Under the pieces are notes generated by a model. That model did no database searches. It was given only the letters and a program-made list of their open reading frames with translations, and was not told the DNA's origin. From Desulfotignum sp. (GTDB lineage: Bacteria > Desulfobacterota > Desulfobacteria > Desulfobacterales > Desulfobacteraceae), in NCBI GenBank assembly GCA_011390695.1, contig JAABRW010000041.1:1-6457 (forward strand): DNA of 6,457 bases. Direction: 5' to 3'. Shown piece after piece: positions 1-6,457 of this stretch (position 1 is the stretch's first letter; each line of letters begins with the position of its first letter). A program made the translations under genes and the position numbers.

Positions 1-711
1 CAGCGGGGATTGATCATTGCGCCGCCCAAATCGGGGAAAACGTTTATTTTACGCCACATGGCCAATTCAGTGGTCACCAATCACCCGGATGCCAATGTGT
101 TCATCCTGCTGGTGGATGAACGGCCCGAAGAGGTCACCGACTTTCAACGGGGGCTGGTCAATGCTCACGTACTGTATTCATCCGCAGATCAGCAAATCGG
201 CCAGCACATGAGGAGGACACGACTGGCCATGCATACCGCCATCCGATGTGCGGAAATCGGCCAGGATGCCGTGGTGTTCATCGATTCCTTGACCCGTATG
301 ACCCGGGCTTTCAATGCGGATACGGACAGTTTCGGGAAAACACTTTCCGGTGGACTCGGCGCCAATGCCATGGAATTTCCCAGAAAAATATTCGGTGCGG
401 CCCGAAAACTGGAAAACGGGGGCTCTTTGACCATCATCGCCACCATCCTGGTGGATACGGGCAGCCGCATGGATGAAGTCATATTTCAGGAATTCAAGGG
501 AACCGGCAACATGGACCTGTTTCTGTCCCGGGAATGCGCAGAACAACGAATCTGGCCGGCCATCAATATTAATCAGAGCGGCACCAGAAAAGAGGACCTG
601 CTCATGGATTCGGCAGCCTATGAAAAGATTGTCGATATTCGCAGAAAAGTGGCCCCAATGGACGAAGTATCCGCCATGTCGTCATTCATTTCTCTTCTGG
701 AAGATTTTTAA
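1..711 (+). CDS. rho: Rho-family transcription termination factor, C-terminal ATPase part (5' end outside window)
   Basis: Rho is a hexameric RNA-dependent ATPase/translocase that ends transcription by pulling on nascent RNA. The frame is open from base 1 (first codons QRGL), so the gene begins upstream and the N-terminal RNA-binding domain is not visible; the TTG at base 10 is internal. The 236 visible residues hold Walker A APPKSGKT (7-14), the catalytic DERPEEV segment (39-45), Walker B VVFIDSLTR (91-99), Q-loop GKTLSGG (112-118), R-loop DTGSR (152-156), FKGTGN (165-170) and the arginine finger in SGTRKE (Arg196, equivalent to E. coli Arg366). Against E. coli Rho recalled from memory, Q-loop Val284 is Thr, Asp290 is Gly, Arg362 is Gln, the usual STFDEP segment reads SSADQQ, and the C-terminus is 13 residues shorter. 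Family membership is secure. Whether this is the organism's main Rho or a divergent paralogue is open. It converges on lon. Confidence 0.95.
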   Translation, partial: QRGLIIAPPKSGKTFILRHMANSVVTNHPDANVFILLVDERPEEVTDFQRGLVNAHVLYSSADQQIGQHMRRTRLAMHTAIRCAEIGQDAVVFIDSLTRMTRAFNADTDSFGKTLSGGLGANAMEFPRKIFGAARKLENGGSLTIIATILVDTGSRMDEVIFQEFKGTGNMDLFLSRECAEQRIWPAININQSGTRKEDLLMDSAAYEKIVDIRRKVAPMDEVSAMSSFISLLEDF

Positions 712-733
712 CCGGGATCACCGTCCGGTTAAA
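707..733. terminator. Perfect 9-bp inverted repeat at the rho/lon convergent junction, possible bidirectional terminator
   Basis: The arms TTTAACCGG (707-715) and CCGGTTAAA (725-733) are exact reverse complements around a 9-nt loop. The stop codons of both genes lie within the stem: TAA of rho at 709-711 and TAA of lon at 729-731 on the minus strand. A hairpin could form in both transcripts. Neither strand shows a U-run directly after the stem, so it is not a textbook intrinsic terminator. It may instead protect the 3' end or mark where the two transcripts end. The inverted repeat is certain; the terminator role is inferred. Confidence 0.45.
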
Positions 734-3077
734 TCAGGGCATGTTCCAACACCTGGCTCATGTCATCCACAAAAACAATTTCCAGCTGTTTTTGTATGGA
801 CCTGGGAATCTCTTGAATATCTTTTTTATTTTCCGCCGACATCACCACTTTACGAATCCCGTGGGTGTGGGCCGCCAGTAATTTTTCCTTGACCCCGCCG
901 ATGGGCAGCACTCTGCCTCTGAGGGTGATTTCACCGGTCATGGCCATATTTCTGTAAACCGGGCGGCCCGTTAAAATTGAGACCACGGCCGTGCACATGG
1001 CTATGCCGGCAGACGGTCCGTCCTTGGGAATCGCCCCTTCAGGCACATGGATATGAATGTCCAGATCCTTGTAAAAATCCTCATTGATACCAAGGGCTTT
1101 GCTTCTGGATCGTACATAGCTGACAGCTGCCTGGGAAGACTCTTTCATGACATCTCCGAGTTTTCCTGTCACCATAATCCGCCCCTTGCCCGGCATGGTG
1201 ACCGCTTCAATGGTCAGCAGTTCCCCTCCGGCCTGGGTCCAGGCAAGCCCGGTCACAATCCCGGTTTTATCTTCCACTTCCAGAGGTTTATTGCGAAATT
1301 TGGGCTGTCCCAGATATTTCATCACACTGACGGTACTCACGGAATAGTTTTTACGTTCTTTGGTGCGAACGATCCGGGTGGCAATTTTTCTGATGACCGA
1401 TGATATTTCCCGTTCCAGATTCCGAACCCCCGCCTCGCGGGTATACCGCTGGATAATGGTTTGAACGGCATTATCAGAAAATGTCACATCGGTTTGCTCA
1501 AGCCCGTTTTCTCTGATCTGCTTGGGAATCAGAAACCCTTTGGCAATCTGTTCTTTTTCATACTCCGTATACCCGGGAATCTGGATGACTTCCATTCTGT
1601 CCCGCAACGGGGCCGGAATATCAAACAGGGTGTTGGCTGTGGTGATGAACAGAATCTCCGACAGATCGTAATCCACTTCCATATAATGATCATTGAAATG
1701 CCGGTTCTGTTCCGGGTCCAGGGCCTCCAGCAGCGCAGAAGAAGGATCTCCTCTGAAATCAGCCGTCATCTTGTCGATTTCATCCAGACAAAAAACCGGG
1801 TTGCTGTACCCGACTTTTTTTATGGTCTGAATCAGTTTGCCGGGCATAGCTCCCACATAGGTCCTGCGATGGCCTCTGATTTCCGCCTCATCCCGAACCC
1901 CGCCCAGCGATATTCTGGCAAACGATCGTCCTGTGGCTGATGCCACGGATCTTGCCAGAGAGGTTTTTCCAACCCCGGGAGGACCCACCAGACAGAGAAT
2001 CGGTCCTTTGATTTTCTTGATCAGCATCTGCACGGCCAGATATTCCAGAATTCTTTCTTTGGGTTTTTTCAGGCCGTAATGGTCTCGATCCAGAATGCTT
2101 TCTGAGGTGGCCAGATCATTTTTCGGACGATTTTTCCGAAACCACGGCAATGAAATCATCCAGTCGATGTAATTTCTGATCACCGTGGCTTCCGAGGACA
2201 TGGGGGCCATCATCTTGAGTTTTTCCAACTCCCGCCTGACAACCCCTGCAGCCTCTTTGGGCAGACGTTTTTTTCGTATCTGGTTTTCAAGTTCAGCATA
2301 TTCTCCGGATTCGCTGTCTTCGCCCATCTCTTTTTTGATGGCCCGCATCTGCTCAGTGAGATAATGGCGTTTCTGGAGTTTTCCCATCTGTTCTTTCACA
2401 CGTCCCTTGATCTTCTCGGACATGGCAAACACTTCGGTCTCCTGCTGAATCAGCTGAAGCAGAAGATAAAACCGCTTTTCAATATCCGTGCATTCCAGCA
2501 ACTGCTGCTTGTCAGTCACCTTGAACGGCAACTGGGCCGCAATGGCATCGGCATAGCGTGACGGGTCAGCTTCCAGAATTTCCAGGTTCTTGAAAAAACT
2601 TTTGGAAACCGCGCCGGACAACGTCACATAATGCTCAAACGCTTCCAGGACTGTTCTCAACGCTGCTTTGGATACGGGTTCAGCTATGGGGATTTCCTGT
2701 ACAGGAATAAAATCCACCGTCAGAAAACCGCGTTCATCGCTCAATTTAATAATTTTGCCCCGGCAGGCTCCTTCCACCAGCGCTTTGACCGTTCCGTCCG
2801 GCAGGCGAAGCAACTGGGTGATCTTGGCTTCGGTTCCCACCTGAAAAATATCCTGAATCGTGGGTTTAAGCACTTCCGGATCTTTCTGGGTGGTGAGAAA
2901 TATCTTTTTTTCTCCGGCCATGGCTTCGGACAGAGACTTGATGGATTTTTCTCTTCCCACAAAAACAGAGGTGGTGACAAAAGGAAACAGCACCATGTCC
3001 CGCAACGGGACCAGAGGCAATGTTTTTTTGATATATTCGGAGCCGTCCTGGTTGAACAATCTGGAAATATTGATCAT
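729..3077 (-). CDS. lon: ATP-dependent serine protease Lon (endopeptidase La)
   Basis: Lon is a cytoplasmic hexameric AAA+ protease that unfolds and degrades misfolded and regulatory proteins. The 782 residues are typical for a full-length LonA. The order is: N-terminal substrate-binding LON domain (about 18-215, opening [13 protein letters not shown]), charged helical linker (about 220-295), AAA+ module with Walker A GPPGVGKT (365-372), pore loop around Tyr407 (RRTYVGA), Walker [10 protein letters not shown] (428-436), sensor-1 Asn482, arginine-finger segment LRDRME (491-496) and sensor-2 region around Arg552, then the protease domain (about 600-780). The catalytic dyad is Ser689 in PKDGPSAG and Lys732 in GGVKEK. 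The ATG follows the clpX stop by 23 nt, with only a weak GAGA as Shine-Dalgarno 8 nt away; the next Met is residue 28, inside the conserved LON domain, so this start is the best. All catalytic residues are present, so it should be active. Confidence 0.98.
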   Translation of the reverse strand: MINISRLFNQDGSEYIKKTLPLVPLRDMVLFPFVTTSVFVGREKSIKSLSEAMAGEKKIFLTTQKDPEVLKPTIQDIFQVGTEAKITQLLRLPDGTVKALVEGACRGKIIKLSDERGFLTVDFIPVQEIPIAEPVSKAALRTVLEAFEHYVTLSGAVSKSFFKNLEILEADPSRYADAIAAQLPFKVTDKQQLLECTDIEKRFYLLLQLIQQETEVFAMSEKIKGRVKEQMGKLQKRHYLTEQMRAIKKEMGEDSESGEYAELENQIRKKRLPKEAAGVVRRELEKLKMMAPMSSEATVIRNYIDWMISLPWFRKNRPKNDLATSESILDRDHYGLKKPKERILEYLAVQMLIKKIKGPILCLVGPPGVGKTSLARSVASATGRSFARISLGGVRDEAEIRGHRRTYVGAMPGKLIQTIKKVGYSNPVFCLDEIDKMTADFRGDPSSALLEALDPEQNRHFNDHYMEVDYDLSEILFITTANTLFDIPAPLRDRMEVIQIPGYTEYEKEQIAKGFLIPKQIRENGLEQTDVTFSDNAVQTIIQRYTREAGVRNLEREISSVIRKIATRIVRTKERKNYSVSTVSVMKYLGQPKFRNKPLEVEDKTGIVTGLAWTQAGGELLTIEAVTMPGKGRIMVTGKLGDVMKESSQAAVSYVRSRSKALGINEDFYKDLDIHIHVPEGAIPKDGPSAGIAMCTAVVSILTGRPVYRNMAMTGEITLRGRVLPIGGVKEKLLAAHTHGIRKVVMSAENKKDIQEIPRSIQKQLEIVFVDDMSQVLEHALI

Positions 3078-3085
3078 TGATTCAG

Positions 3086-3089
3086 TCTC
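3086..3089 (-). promoter_or_regulatory. Weak ribosome binding site of lon
   Basis: The best Shine-Dalgarno match in the 23-nt clpX-lon gap is GAGA, 8 nt before the lon ATG. It is clearly poorer than the AAGGAG-type sites of clpP and clpX. An A-run of six bases lies just upstream in the mRNA. Translation of lon may rely partly on coupling to clpX, whose stop codon is close by; that is an inference. Confidence 0.35.
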
Positions 3090-3100
3090 GATCTTTTTTG

Positions 3101-4360
3101 TCAGGCCTGTTTTTTGGGTTGTTCATACAAAAGGATCGGCGGCTCATTTTTCAACACCACTTCTTCTCCGACCACGCATTCTTTCACATCTTCCTTGGAA
3201 GGCAGTTCATACATGATGTCCAGCATGGTCTTTTCCATAATGGCCCGCAATCCTCTGGCACCCGATTTTCGGATCACCGCTTCCTTGGCCATGGCTTCCA
3301 GGGCCTCATCCGTAAACTGGAGATCCACCCCTTCGATTCTGAACAGTTCCTGGTATTGTTTCACCAATGCATTTTTGGGCTCCGTCAAAATCTTGACCAG
3401 AGATGCTTCTGAAAGTTCTCCGATGGTGGTGACAACGGGCAGCCGTCCCAGAAATTCCGGGATCAGTCCGAACTTGATCAGATCTTCCGGCTTGAGCTGC
3501 TCCAGCAATGTACCGATATTCACCTGTTTTCTGTCGGCAATCTTGGCACCGAATCCCATGGTTTTCTGTAAAATACGTCGCTCAACGATTTTTTCCAGTC
3601 CCGTGAACGTGCCCCCGCAGATAAAAAGAATATTGGAGGTATCCACCTTGACGTAATCCTGCTGAGGATGTTTTCTGCCGCCCTTGGGAGGAATGCTGGC
3701 CACCGTGCCTTCGATGATTTTCAACAATGCCTGCTGGACCCCTTCTCCGGACACATCCCGGGTAATGGAAGGGTTGTCGCCCCGCTGGGAAATTTTATCG
3801 ATCTCATCAATATAAATAATGCCCTTCTGGGCGCGTTCAATATCATAGTCCGCGTTCTGAACCAGAGACAAAACAATATTTTCCACATCCTCGCCCACGT
3901 AACCGGCTTCGGTCAAAGCCGTGGCATCGGCAATGGCAAAAGGCACATCCAGAAATCTGGCAAGGGTCTGGGCCAGAAGCGTTTTACCGCATCCCGTCGG
4001 ACCGATCAACAGAATATTGCTTTTCTGAATTTCAATATCATCCGCCGGTTTTTCAATGCGGGAGGTCAAGCGTTTATAATGGTTGTACACTGCCACAGAA
4101 AGCACTTTTTTGGCCGCATCCTGCTCGATCACATAGGAATCAAGCATTGCCTTGATCTGCTTGGGCACATAAAACTCTCTGGTGCTTTCAATTTCAGCCG
4201 CTTTTTCCTTTTCTTCATCCTCAATGATTTCACCACACAGTTTGATGCATTCGTTGCAGATATAGACACTGGGACCGGCTATCAGTTTCTGGACTTCTTT
4301 CTGGTTTTTCCCGCAGAAAGAGCAGAAAAATTGATCATTGGTGTCATCTTTTTTGGCCAT
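3101..4360 (-). CDS. clpX: ATP-dependent Clp protease ATP-binding subunit ClpX
   Basis: ClpX is a hexameric AAA+ unfoldase that recognises degradation tags, unfolds the substrate and threads it into ClpP. The 419 residues match the usual family length. The N-terminal zinc-binding domain has the four ligands Cys13, Cys16, Cys35 and Cys38. The AAA+ core shows Walker A GPTGCGKT (120-127), pore-1 loop GYVGE (153-157), Walker [10 protein letters not shown] (181-189, with catalytic Glu186), the RKH pore-entrance loop (229-231), arginine-finger region EFLGRLP (302-308, Arg306) and sensor-2 GARGLR (367-372). The ClpP-docking loop, IGF in E. coli, reads MGF at 268-270, a conservative change that should still bind ClpP. 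ATG follows AAAGGAG by 10 nt, and the start lies 27 nt after clpP, so the two subunits are probably made from one transcript. Confidence 0.99.
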   Translation of the reverse strand: MAKKDDTNDQFFCSFCGKNQKEVQKLIAGPSVYICNECIKLCGEIIEDEEKEKAAEIESTREFYVPKQIKAMLDSYVIEQDAAKKVLSVAVYNHYKRLTSRIEKPADDIEIQKSNILLIGPTGCGKTLLAQTLARFLDVPFAIADATALTEAGYVGEDVENIVLSLVQNADYDIERAQKGIIYIDEIDKISQRGDNPSITRDVSGEGVQQALLKIIEGTVASIPPKGGRKHPQQDYVKVDTSNILFICGGTFTGLEKIVERRILQKTMGFGAKIADRKQVNIGTLLEQLKPEDLIKFGLIPEFLGRLPVVTTIGELSEASLVKILTEPKNALVKQYQELFRIEGVDLQFTDEALEAMAKEAVIRKSGARGLRAIMEKTMLDIMYELPSKEDVKECVVGEEVVLKNEPPILLYEQPKKQA

Positions 4361-4370
4361 ATTAATAGCA

Positions 4371-4377
4371 CTCCTTT
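4371..4377 (-). promoter_or_regulatory. Ribosome binding site of clpX
   Basis: A seven-base AAAGGAG lies 10 nt before the clpX ATG, wholly within the 27-nt clpP-clpX gap. The strong match supports the chosen start, which is also the first Met ahead of the zinc finger. Confidence 0.8.
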
Positions 4378-4387
4378 GAAGCCGGAA

Positions 4388-4990
4388 TCAGGCTTCCACT
4401 TCCAATTGGCTTCTGTCGGCAACCACCCGGTCAACAATACCATAGGTTTTTGCTTCATCCCCGGACATGAAAAAATCGCGATCCGTGTCCTTGGCAATTT
4501 TTTCGATTTCCCGGCCGGTATGATGGGCCAGAATCTCGTTTAACGTATCTTTCATACGAAGAATTTCCGTGGCCTGAATTTTGATATCCGCTGCCTGGCC
4601 CTGGGCACCCCCTAAAGGCTGATGGATCATAATTCTGGCGTTGGGCAGGGCAAACCGTTTTTTCGGAGCCCCCGCAGCCAGAAGCAATGCCCCCATGCTG
4701 GCGGCCTGTCCGATACAAACCGTCGACACATCCGGCTTGATGTACTGTATGGTATCATACACGGCCAGTCCGGCAGTGACCACACCACCGGGAGAGTTGA
4801 TATAAAAACTGATGTCTTTTTCCGGATCTTCCGATTCCAGAAAAAGCAACTGGGCCACAATGAGGTTGGCAATTTCACTGTCTATGGCAGAACCCAAAAA
4901 TATAATCCGGTCCTTTAACAGACGCGAATAAATATCATAGGCCCGCTCGCCCCGATTGCTTTGTTCAACCACCATTGGAACTAATGGCAC
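4388..4990 (-). CDS. clpP: ATP-dependent Clp protease proteolytic subunit ClpP, GTG start
   Basis: ClpP is the serine peptidase that stacks as two heptameric rings into a closed barrel. It degrades proteins fed in by ClpX, or by ClpA/ClpC if the genome has one. The 200 residues contain the full catalytic triad: Ser98 in GQAASMG, His123 in MIHQP and Asp172 in the DRDFFMS segment. Conserved INSPGG (65-70) forms the substrate-binding region. The start is GTG at 4988-4990: it gives [10 protein letters not shown], which lines up with the mature N-terminus of E. coli ClpP (ALVPMV), and has AAGGAG 7 nt upstream. The first ATG, five codons later, would remove part of the axial N-terminal loop. There is no counterpart of the 14-residue propeptide of E. 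coli ClpP, so little or no self-processing is expected. It is followed 27 nt later by clpX. Confidence 0.98.
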   Translation of the reverse strand: MPLVPMVVEQSNRGERAYDIYSRLLKDRIIFLGSAIDSEIANLIVAQLLFLESEDPEKDISFYINSPGGVVTAGLAVYDTIQYIKPDVSTVCIGQAASMGALLLAAGAPKKRFALPNARIMIHQPLGGAQGQAADIKIQATEILRMKDTLNEILAHHTGREIEKIAKDTDRDFFMSGDEAKTYGIVDRVVADRSQLEVEA

Positions 4991-4997
4991 AATAAAA

Positions 4998-5003
4998 CTC
5001 CTT
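4998..5003 (-). promoter_or_regulatory. Ribosome binding site deciding the clpP GTG start
   Basis: AAGGAG lies 7 nt before the GTG at 4990, which is ideal spacing. The distance to the internal ATG at 4975 is 22 nt, too far for it to serve that codon. This site is the main reason for choosing GTG as the start. Confidence 0.85.
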
Positions 5004-5026
5004 GGTTATCTGTTCTTGCTGACCCC

Positions 5027-5049
5027 TGTTCCGAAAACAGTTCGGAGCA
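5027..5049 (-). other. Hairpin in the 92-nt tig-clpP gap
   Basis: On the minus-strand transcript TCCGAA (from 5046 to 5041) pairs exactly with TTCGGA (5035 to 5030) around a 5-nt loop. Beyond an A-C mismatch, two further pairs extend the stem. The following bases are G-rich rather than U-rich, so this is not a classical terminator. It could be an RNA processing or stability element that separates tig from clpPX expression. I find no convincing promoter in the rest of the gap. Confidence 0.35.
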
Positions 5050-5082
5050 AGGCGGCTGATGAACCTGTTTTTACAAATTCGG

Positions 5083-6426
5083 TCAAGCGTCAGTTTCCGG
5101 GTCTGACACCGATGTTTCCTGAACATCGGTCTCCGGATCTTTTTCCGTCACCTGACTGGTTTCAATGATAAGATCGATCGCCTTTTTTTCAAGCTGGGTA
5201 TGTTTGTAGTATTCCATCTGCTTGGGATCCATCCTAAAAAAATTCTTTATGGCATCTACCGTGGCATTCATGCCCCGGGCCATCTCTTCCAGGCTTTTGT
5301 CCATCTCTTCTTCGGTGAGATCCAGTTTTTCCTGGGTGATGATTTTATCCAGGATCAAATGACGCCGGGCCTGCTTTTCAGCCACATCCCGGTATTGTTC
5401 AGACAGTTTCTCACGGCTGAGTCCATGTTCTTCCAGACTGGTGTTGTTGGCTGAATACGCCTGCTCTGTCTCACTGATAATCCCGTTGAGTTCTCCTTCG
5501 ACCATGGCTTCAGGCACTTCAAATTCATATTTTTCCAGCAGGTGCTGAAAAATCTGTTCGCTGAGCTCGTGTTTCACACGCTGCGCGTTTCCTTTTTCCA
5601 GATTTTCCCGGATGGAATCCTTAACCTGATCCAGGGTCTCAAATTTGCCCAGGCCTTTGACCAGATCGTCATTGATCTCAGGAAGAATTTCTTCCTGAAT
5701 TTCTTTAAGCGTCACCTTGTATAAAATGGTTTTTCCCTTCAGGTTCTCATCCGGATGGTCTTCAGGATACGCCACTTCAACCTCAATATCCTGAACGGGC
5801 ACACACCCGGTCAATTTTTCGGCAAACGCTTCAGGCAGACTGTTTTGCCCGATTTTGTAAAGAAAATTTTCGATTTTGGGCGTGGGCTCAAACGGCTCAT
5901 CGTTCAAAAATCCCTGATAATCGATCAAAACAAAATCAGACGCTTTGACGGCCCGGCTTTCGCTCACTTTCTGTTTTTTTGCCATGGTTTTCTGAATCAT
6001 ATGAATCTGGGCATCGATCTCAGCATCAGAAACGGCGTACCGATTTTTTTCAAGCGCCATATCCTTGTAATCGATCTCAGGCAGTTCCGGTTTCACTTCA
6101 ACGGTGATATCAAACACATAGTCTGAATCCGGATTCAATTCCGGCGGATCCAGCTGGGGTCCGCCCACAATGTTCAGATTGTGTTCCTGGATGGCTTCAA
6201 CAAAGGAATCCTGGATCAAACGGGGGGCGACATCGGCATGAACATCTTTGGAAAAACGGTTTTCAAGGACTTTTCTGGGAATTTTCCCTTTTCTGAACCC
6301 TTTGATATCCGCTTTTTTCTTCAGTTCATTGTATGCCTTGTCAAGCTCCTTCGCCACTTTTTCCTTGGGAATTTCAAAATAGAGTACCTTTTTGACAGCG
6401 CTCTTGTCTTCGATTTTTACCTGCAT
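5083..6426 (-). CDS. tig: Trigger factor, ribosome-associated chaperone and peptidyl-prolyl isomerase
   Basis: Trigger factor docks at the ribosome exit tunnel beside L23 and shields nascent chains. The 447 residues (E. coli has 432) show the N-terminal ribosome-binding domain (1 to about 115) with the signature GFRKGKIPRK at 43-52, an FKBP-type isomerase domain (about 160-245, from DFVLIDYQG to LKGKTILYKV) and a helical C-terminal chaperone domain (about 248-430). In the isomerase pocket the segment that reads IPGF in E. coli is PEAF here, so enzyme activity may be reduced. After the VTEK motif that ends the family core there is an extra acidic tail of 18 residues in which DPETD occurs twice. 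The ATG has AGGA 7 nt upstream and MQVKIED fits the family N-terminus. It is the first gene of the visible cluster, 92 nt ahead of clpP. Its own promoter is not in the window. Confidence 0.98.
   Translation of the reverse strand: MQVKIEDKSAVKKVLYFEIPKEKVAKELDKAYNELKKKADIKGFRKGKIPRKVLENRFSKDVHADVAPRLIQDSFVEAIQEHNLNIVGGPQLDPPELNPDSDYVFDITVEVKPELPEIDYKDMALEKNRYAVSDAEIDAQIHMIQKTMAKKQKVSESRAVKASDFVLIDYQGFLNDEPFEPTPKIENFLYKIGQNSLPEAFAEKLTGCVPVQDIEVEVAYPEDHPDENLKGKTILYKVTLKEIQEEILPEINDDLVKGLGKFETLDQVKDSIRENLEKGNAQRVKHELSEQIFQHLLEKYEFEVPEAMVEGELNGIISETEQAYSANNTSLEEHGLSREKLSEQYRDVAEKQARRHLILDKIITQEKLDLTEEEMDKSLEEMARGMNATVDAIKNFFRMDPKQMEYYKHTQLEKKAIDLIIETSQVTEKDPETDVQETSVSDPETDA
5108..5130 (-). repeat. 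Perfect 9-bp inverted repeat inside the 3' end of tig
   Basis: ACCGATGTT (5108-5116) and AACATCGGT (5122-5130) are exact reverse complements with a 5-nt loop. They fall in the codons of the acidic tail, ending about 22 nt before the stop codon. No U-run follows on the minus strand. A stable mRNA hairpin is likely on pairing alone; any role in slowing ribosomes, RNA decay or attenuation is inferred. Confidence 0.4.
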
Positions 6427-6433
6427 TTTTTTG

Positions 6434-6437
6434 TCCT
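6434..6437 (-). promoter_or_regulatory. Ribosome binding site of tig
   Basis: AGGA (within AACAGGAC) lies 7 nt before the tig ATG and is followed by an A-rich spacer. The match is moderate in strength, but the spacing is ideal and supports the chosen start. Confidence 0.65.
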
Positions 6438-6457
6438 GTTACATTCCATTAATAGTG

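Noticed and set aside
178..546. Minus-strand open frame of 122 codons opposite rho
   Set aside because: It overlaps a conserved coding region in antisense, has no family resemblance and would be an isolated gene inside rho.
10..711. TTG at base 10 as the true start of a short Rho-like protein
   Set aside because: The codons before it (QRG) match the conserved Rho sequence ahead of Walker A, so the frame continues upstream. The gene is cut by the window edge rather than starting here.
4364..4372. TAGCACTC resembling half of a CIRCE (HrcA) operator just upstream of clpX
   Set aside because: The second arm GAGTGCTAA at nine bases distance is absent, and the match overlaps the clpX ribosome binding site, which explains part of it.
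3668..4543. Open frame of 291 codons on the plus strand, antisense to clpX and the end of clpP
   Set aside because: It lies opposite two intact, highly conserved genes, shows no recognisable domain, and no Shine-Dalgarno was evident. Its composition is what an antisense shadow of clpX would give.
6448..6454. TATTAAT on the minus strand upstream of tig as a possible -10 box
   Set aside because: It is only 21 nt from the ATG, the -35 region would be beyond the window end, and the match to TATAAT is imperfect. It cannot be supported from this window.

Overview
The window is almost wholly protein-coding and carries a bacterial protein quality-control cluster. On the minus strand, reading from right to left, it holds tig (trigger factor), clpP (protease core), clpX (AAA+ unfoldase) and lon (AAA+ protease). 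The gaps between them are 92, 27 and 23 nt. The left end carries the 3' part of a Rho-type transcription factor gene on the plus strand, cut by the window edge and converging on lon with only 17 nt between the two stop codons. There is no gene-free stretch of 300 bases; the largest gap is the 92 nt between tig and clpP. I see no RNA gene, CRISPR array, mobile element or attachment site.

The base composition (near 50% GC by eye), the general look of the proteins and the complete tig-clpP-clpX-lon order suggest a Gram-negative, proteobacteria-like organism. My best guess is a sulfate reducer of the Desulfobacterota (Desulfobacteraceae-like). This is an inference from family resemblance and was not searched. 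The tig-clpPX-lon order is widespread in proteobacteria, so the context alone does not fix the genus.

The genes form one functional chain. Trigger factor meets nascent chains at the ribosome exit tunnel. ClpX recognises and unfolds tagged or damaged proteins and threads them into the ClpP barrel. Lon removes misfolded and regulatory proteins by itself. The tight spacing suggests co-transcription of clpP, clpX and lon, probably with tig. Motifs needed for activity are intact in ClpP (Ser98/His123/Asp172), ClpX (zinc finger, Walker A and B, pore loop, ClpP-docking loop) and Lon (Walker A and B, Ser689/Lys732 dyad). clpP starts at GTG behind a strong Shine-Dalgarno.

No unknown system is evident. 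The points that merit a second look are the divergence of the Rho homologue (altered Q-loop and central segment, C-terminus 13 residues shorter than E. coli Rho), a perfect 9-bp inverted repeat that holds both stop codons of the convergent rho and lon genes, the unusual prolyl-isomerase pocket of the trigger factor, and its short acidic repeat tail.
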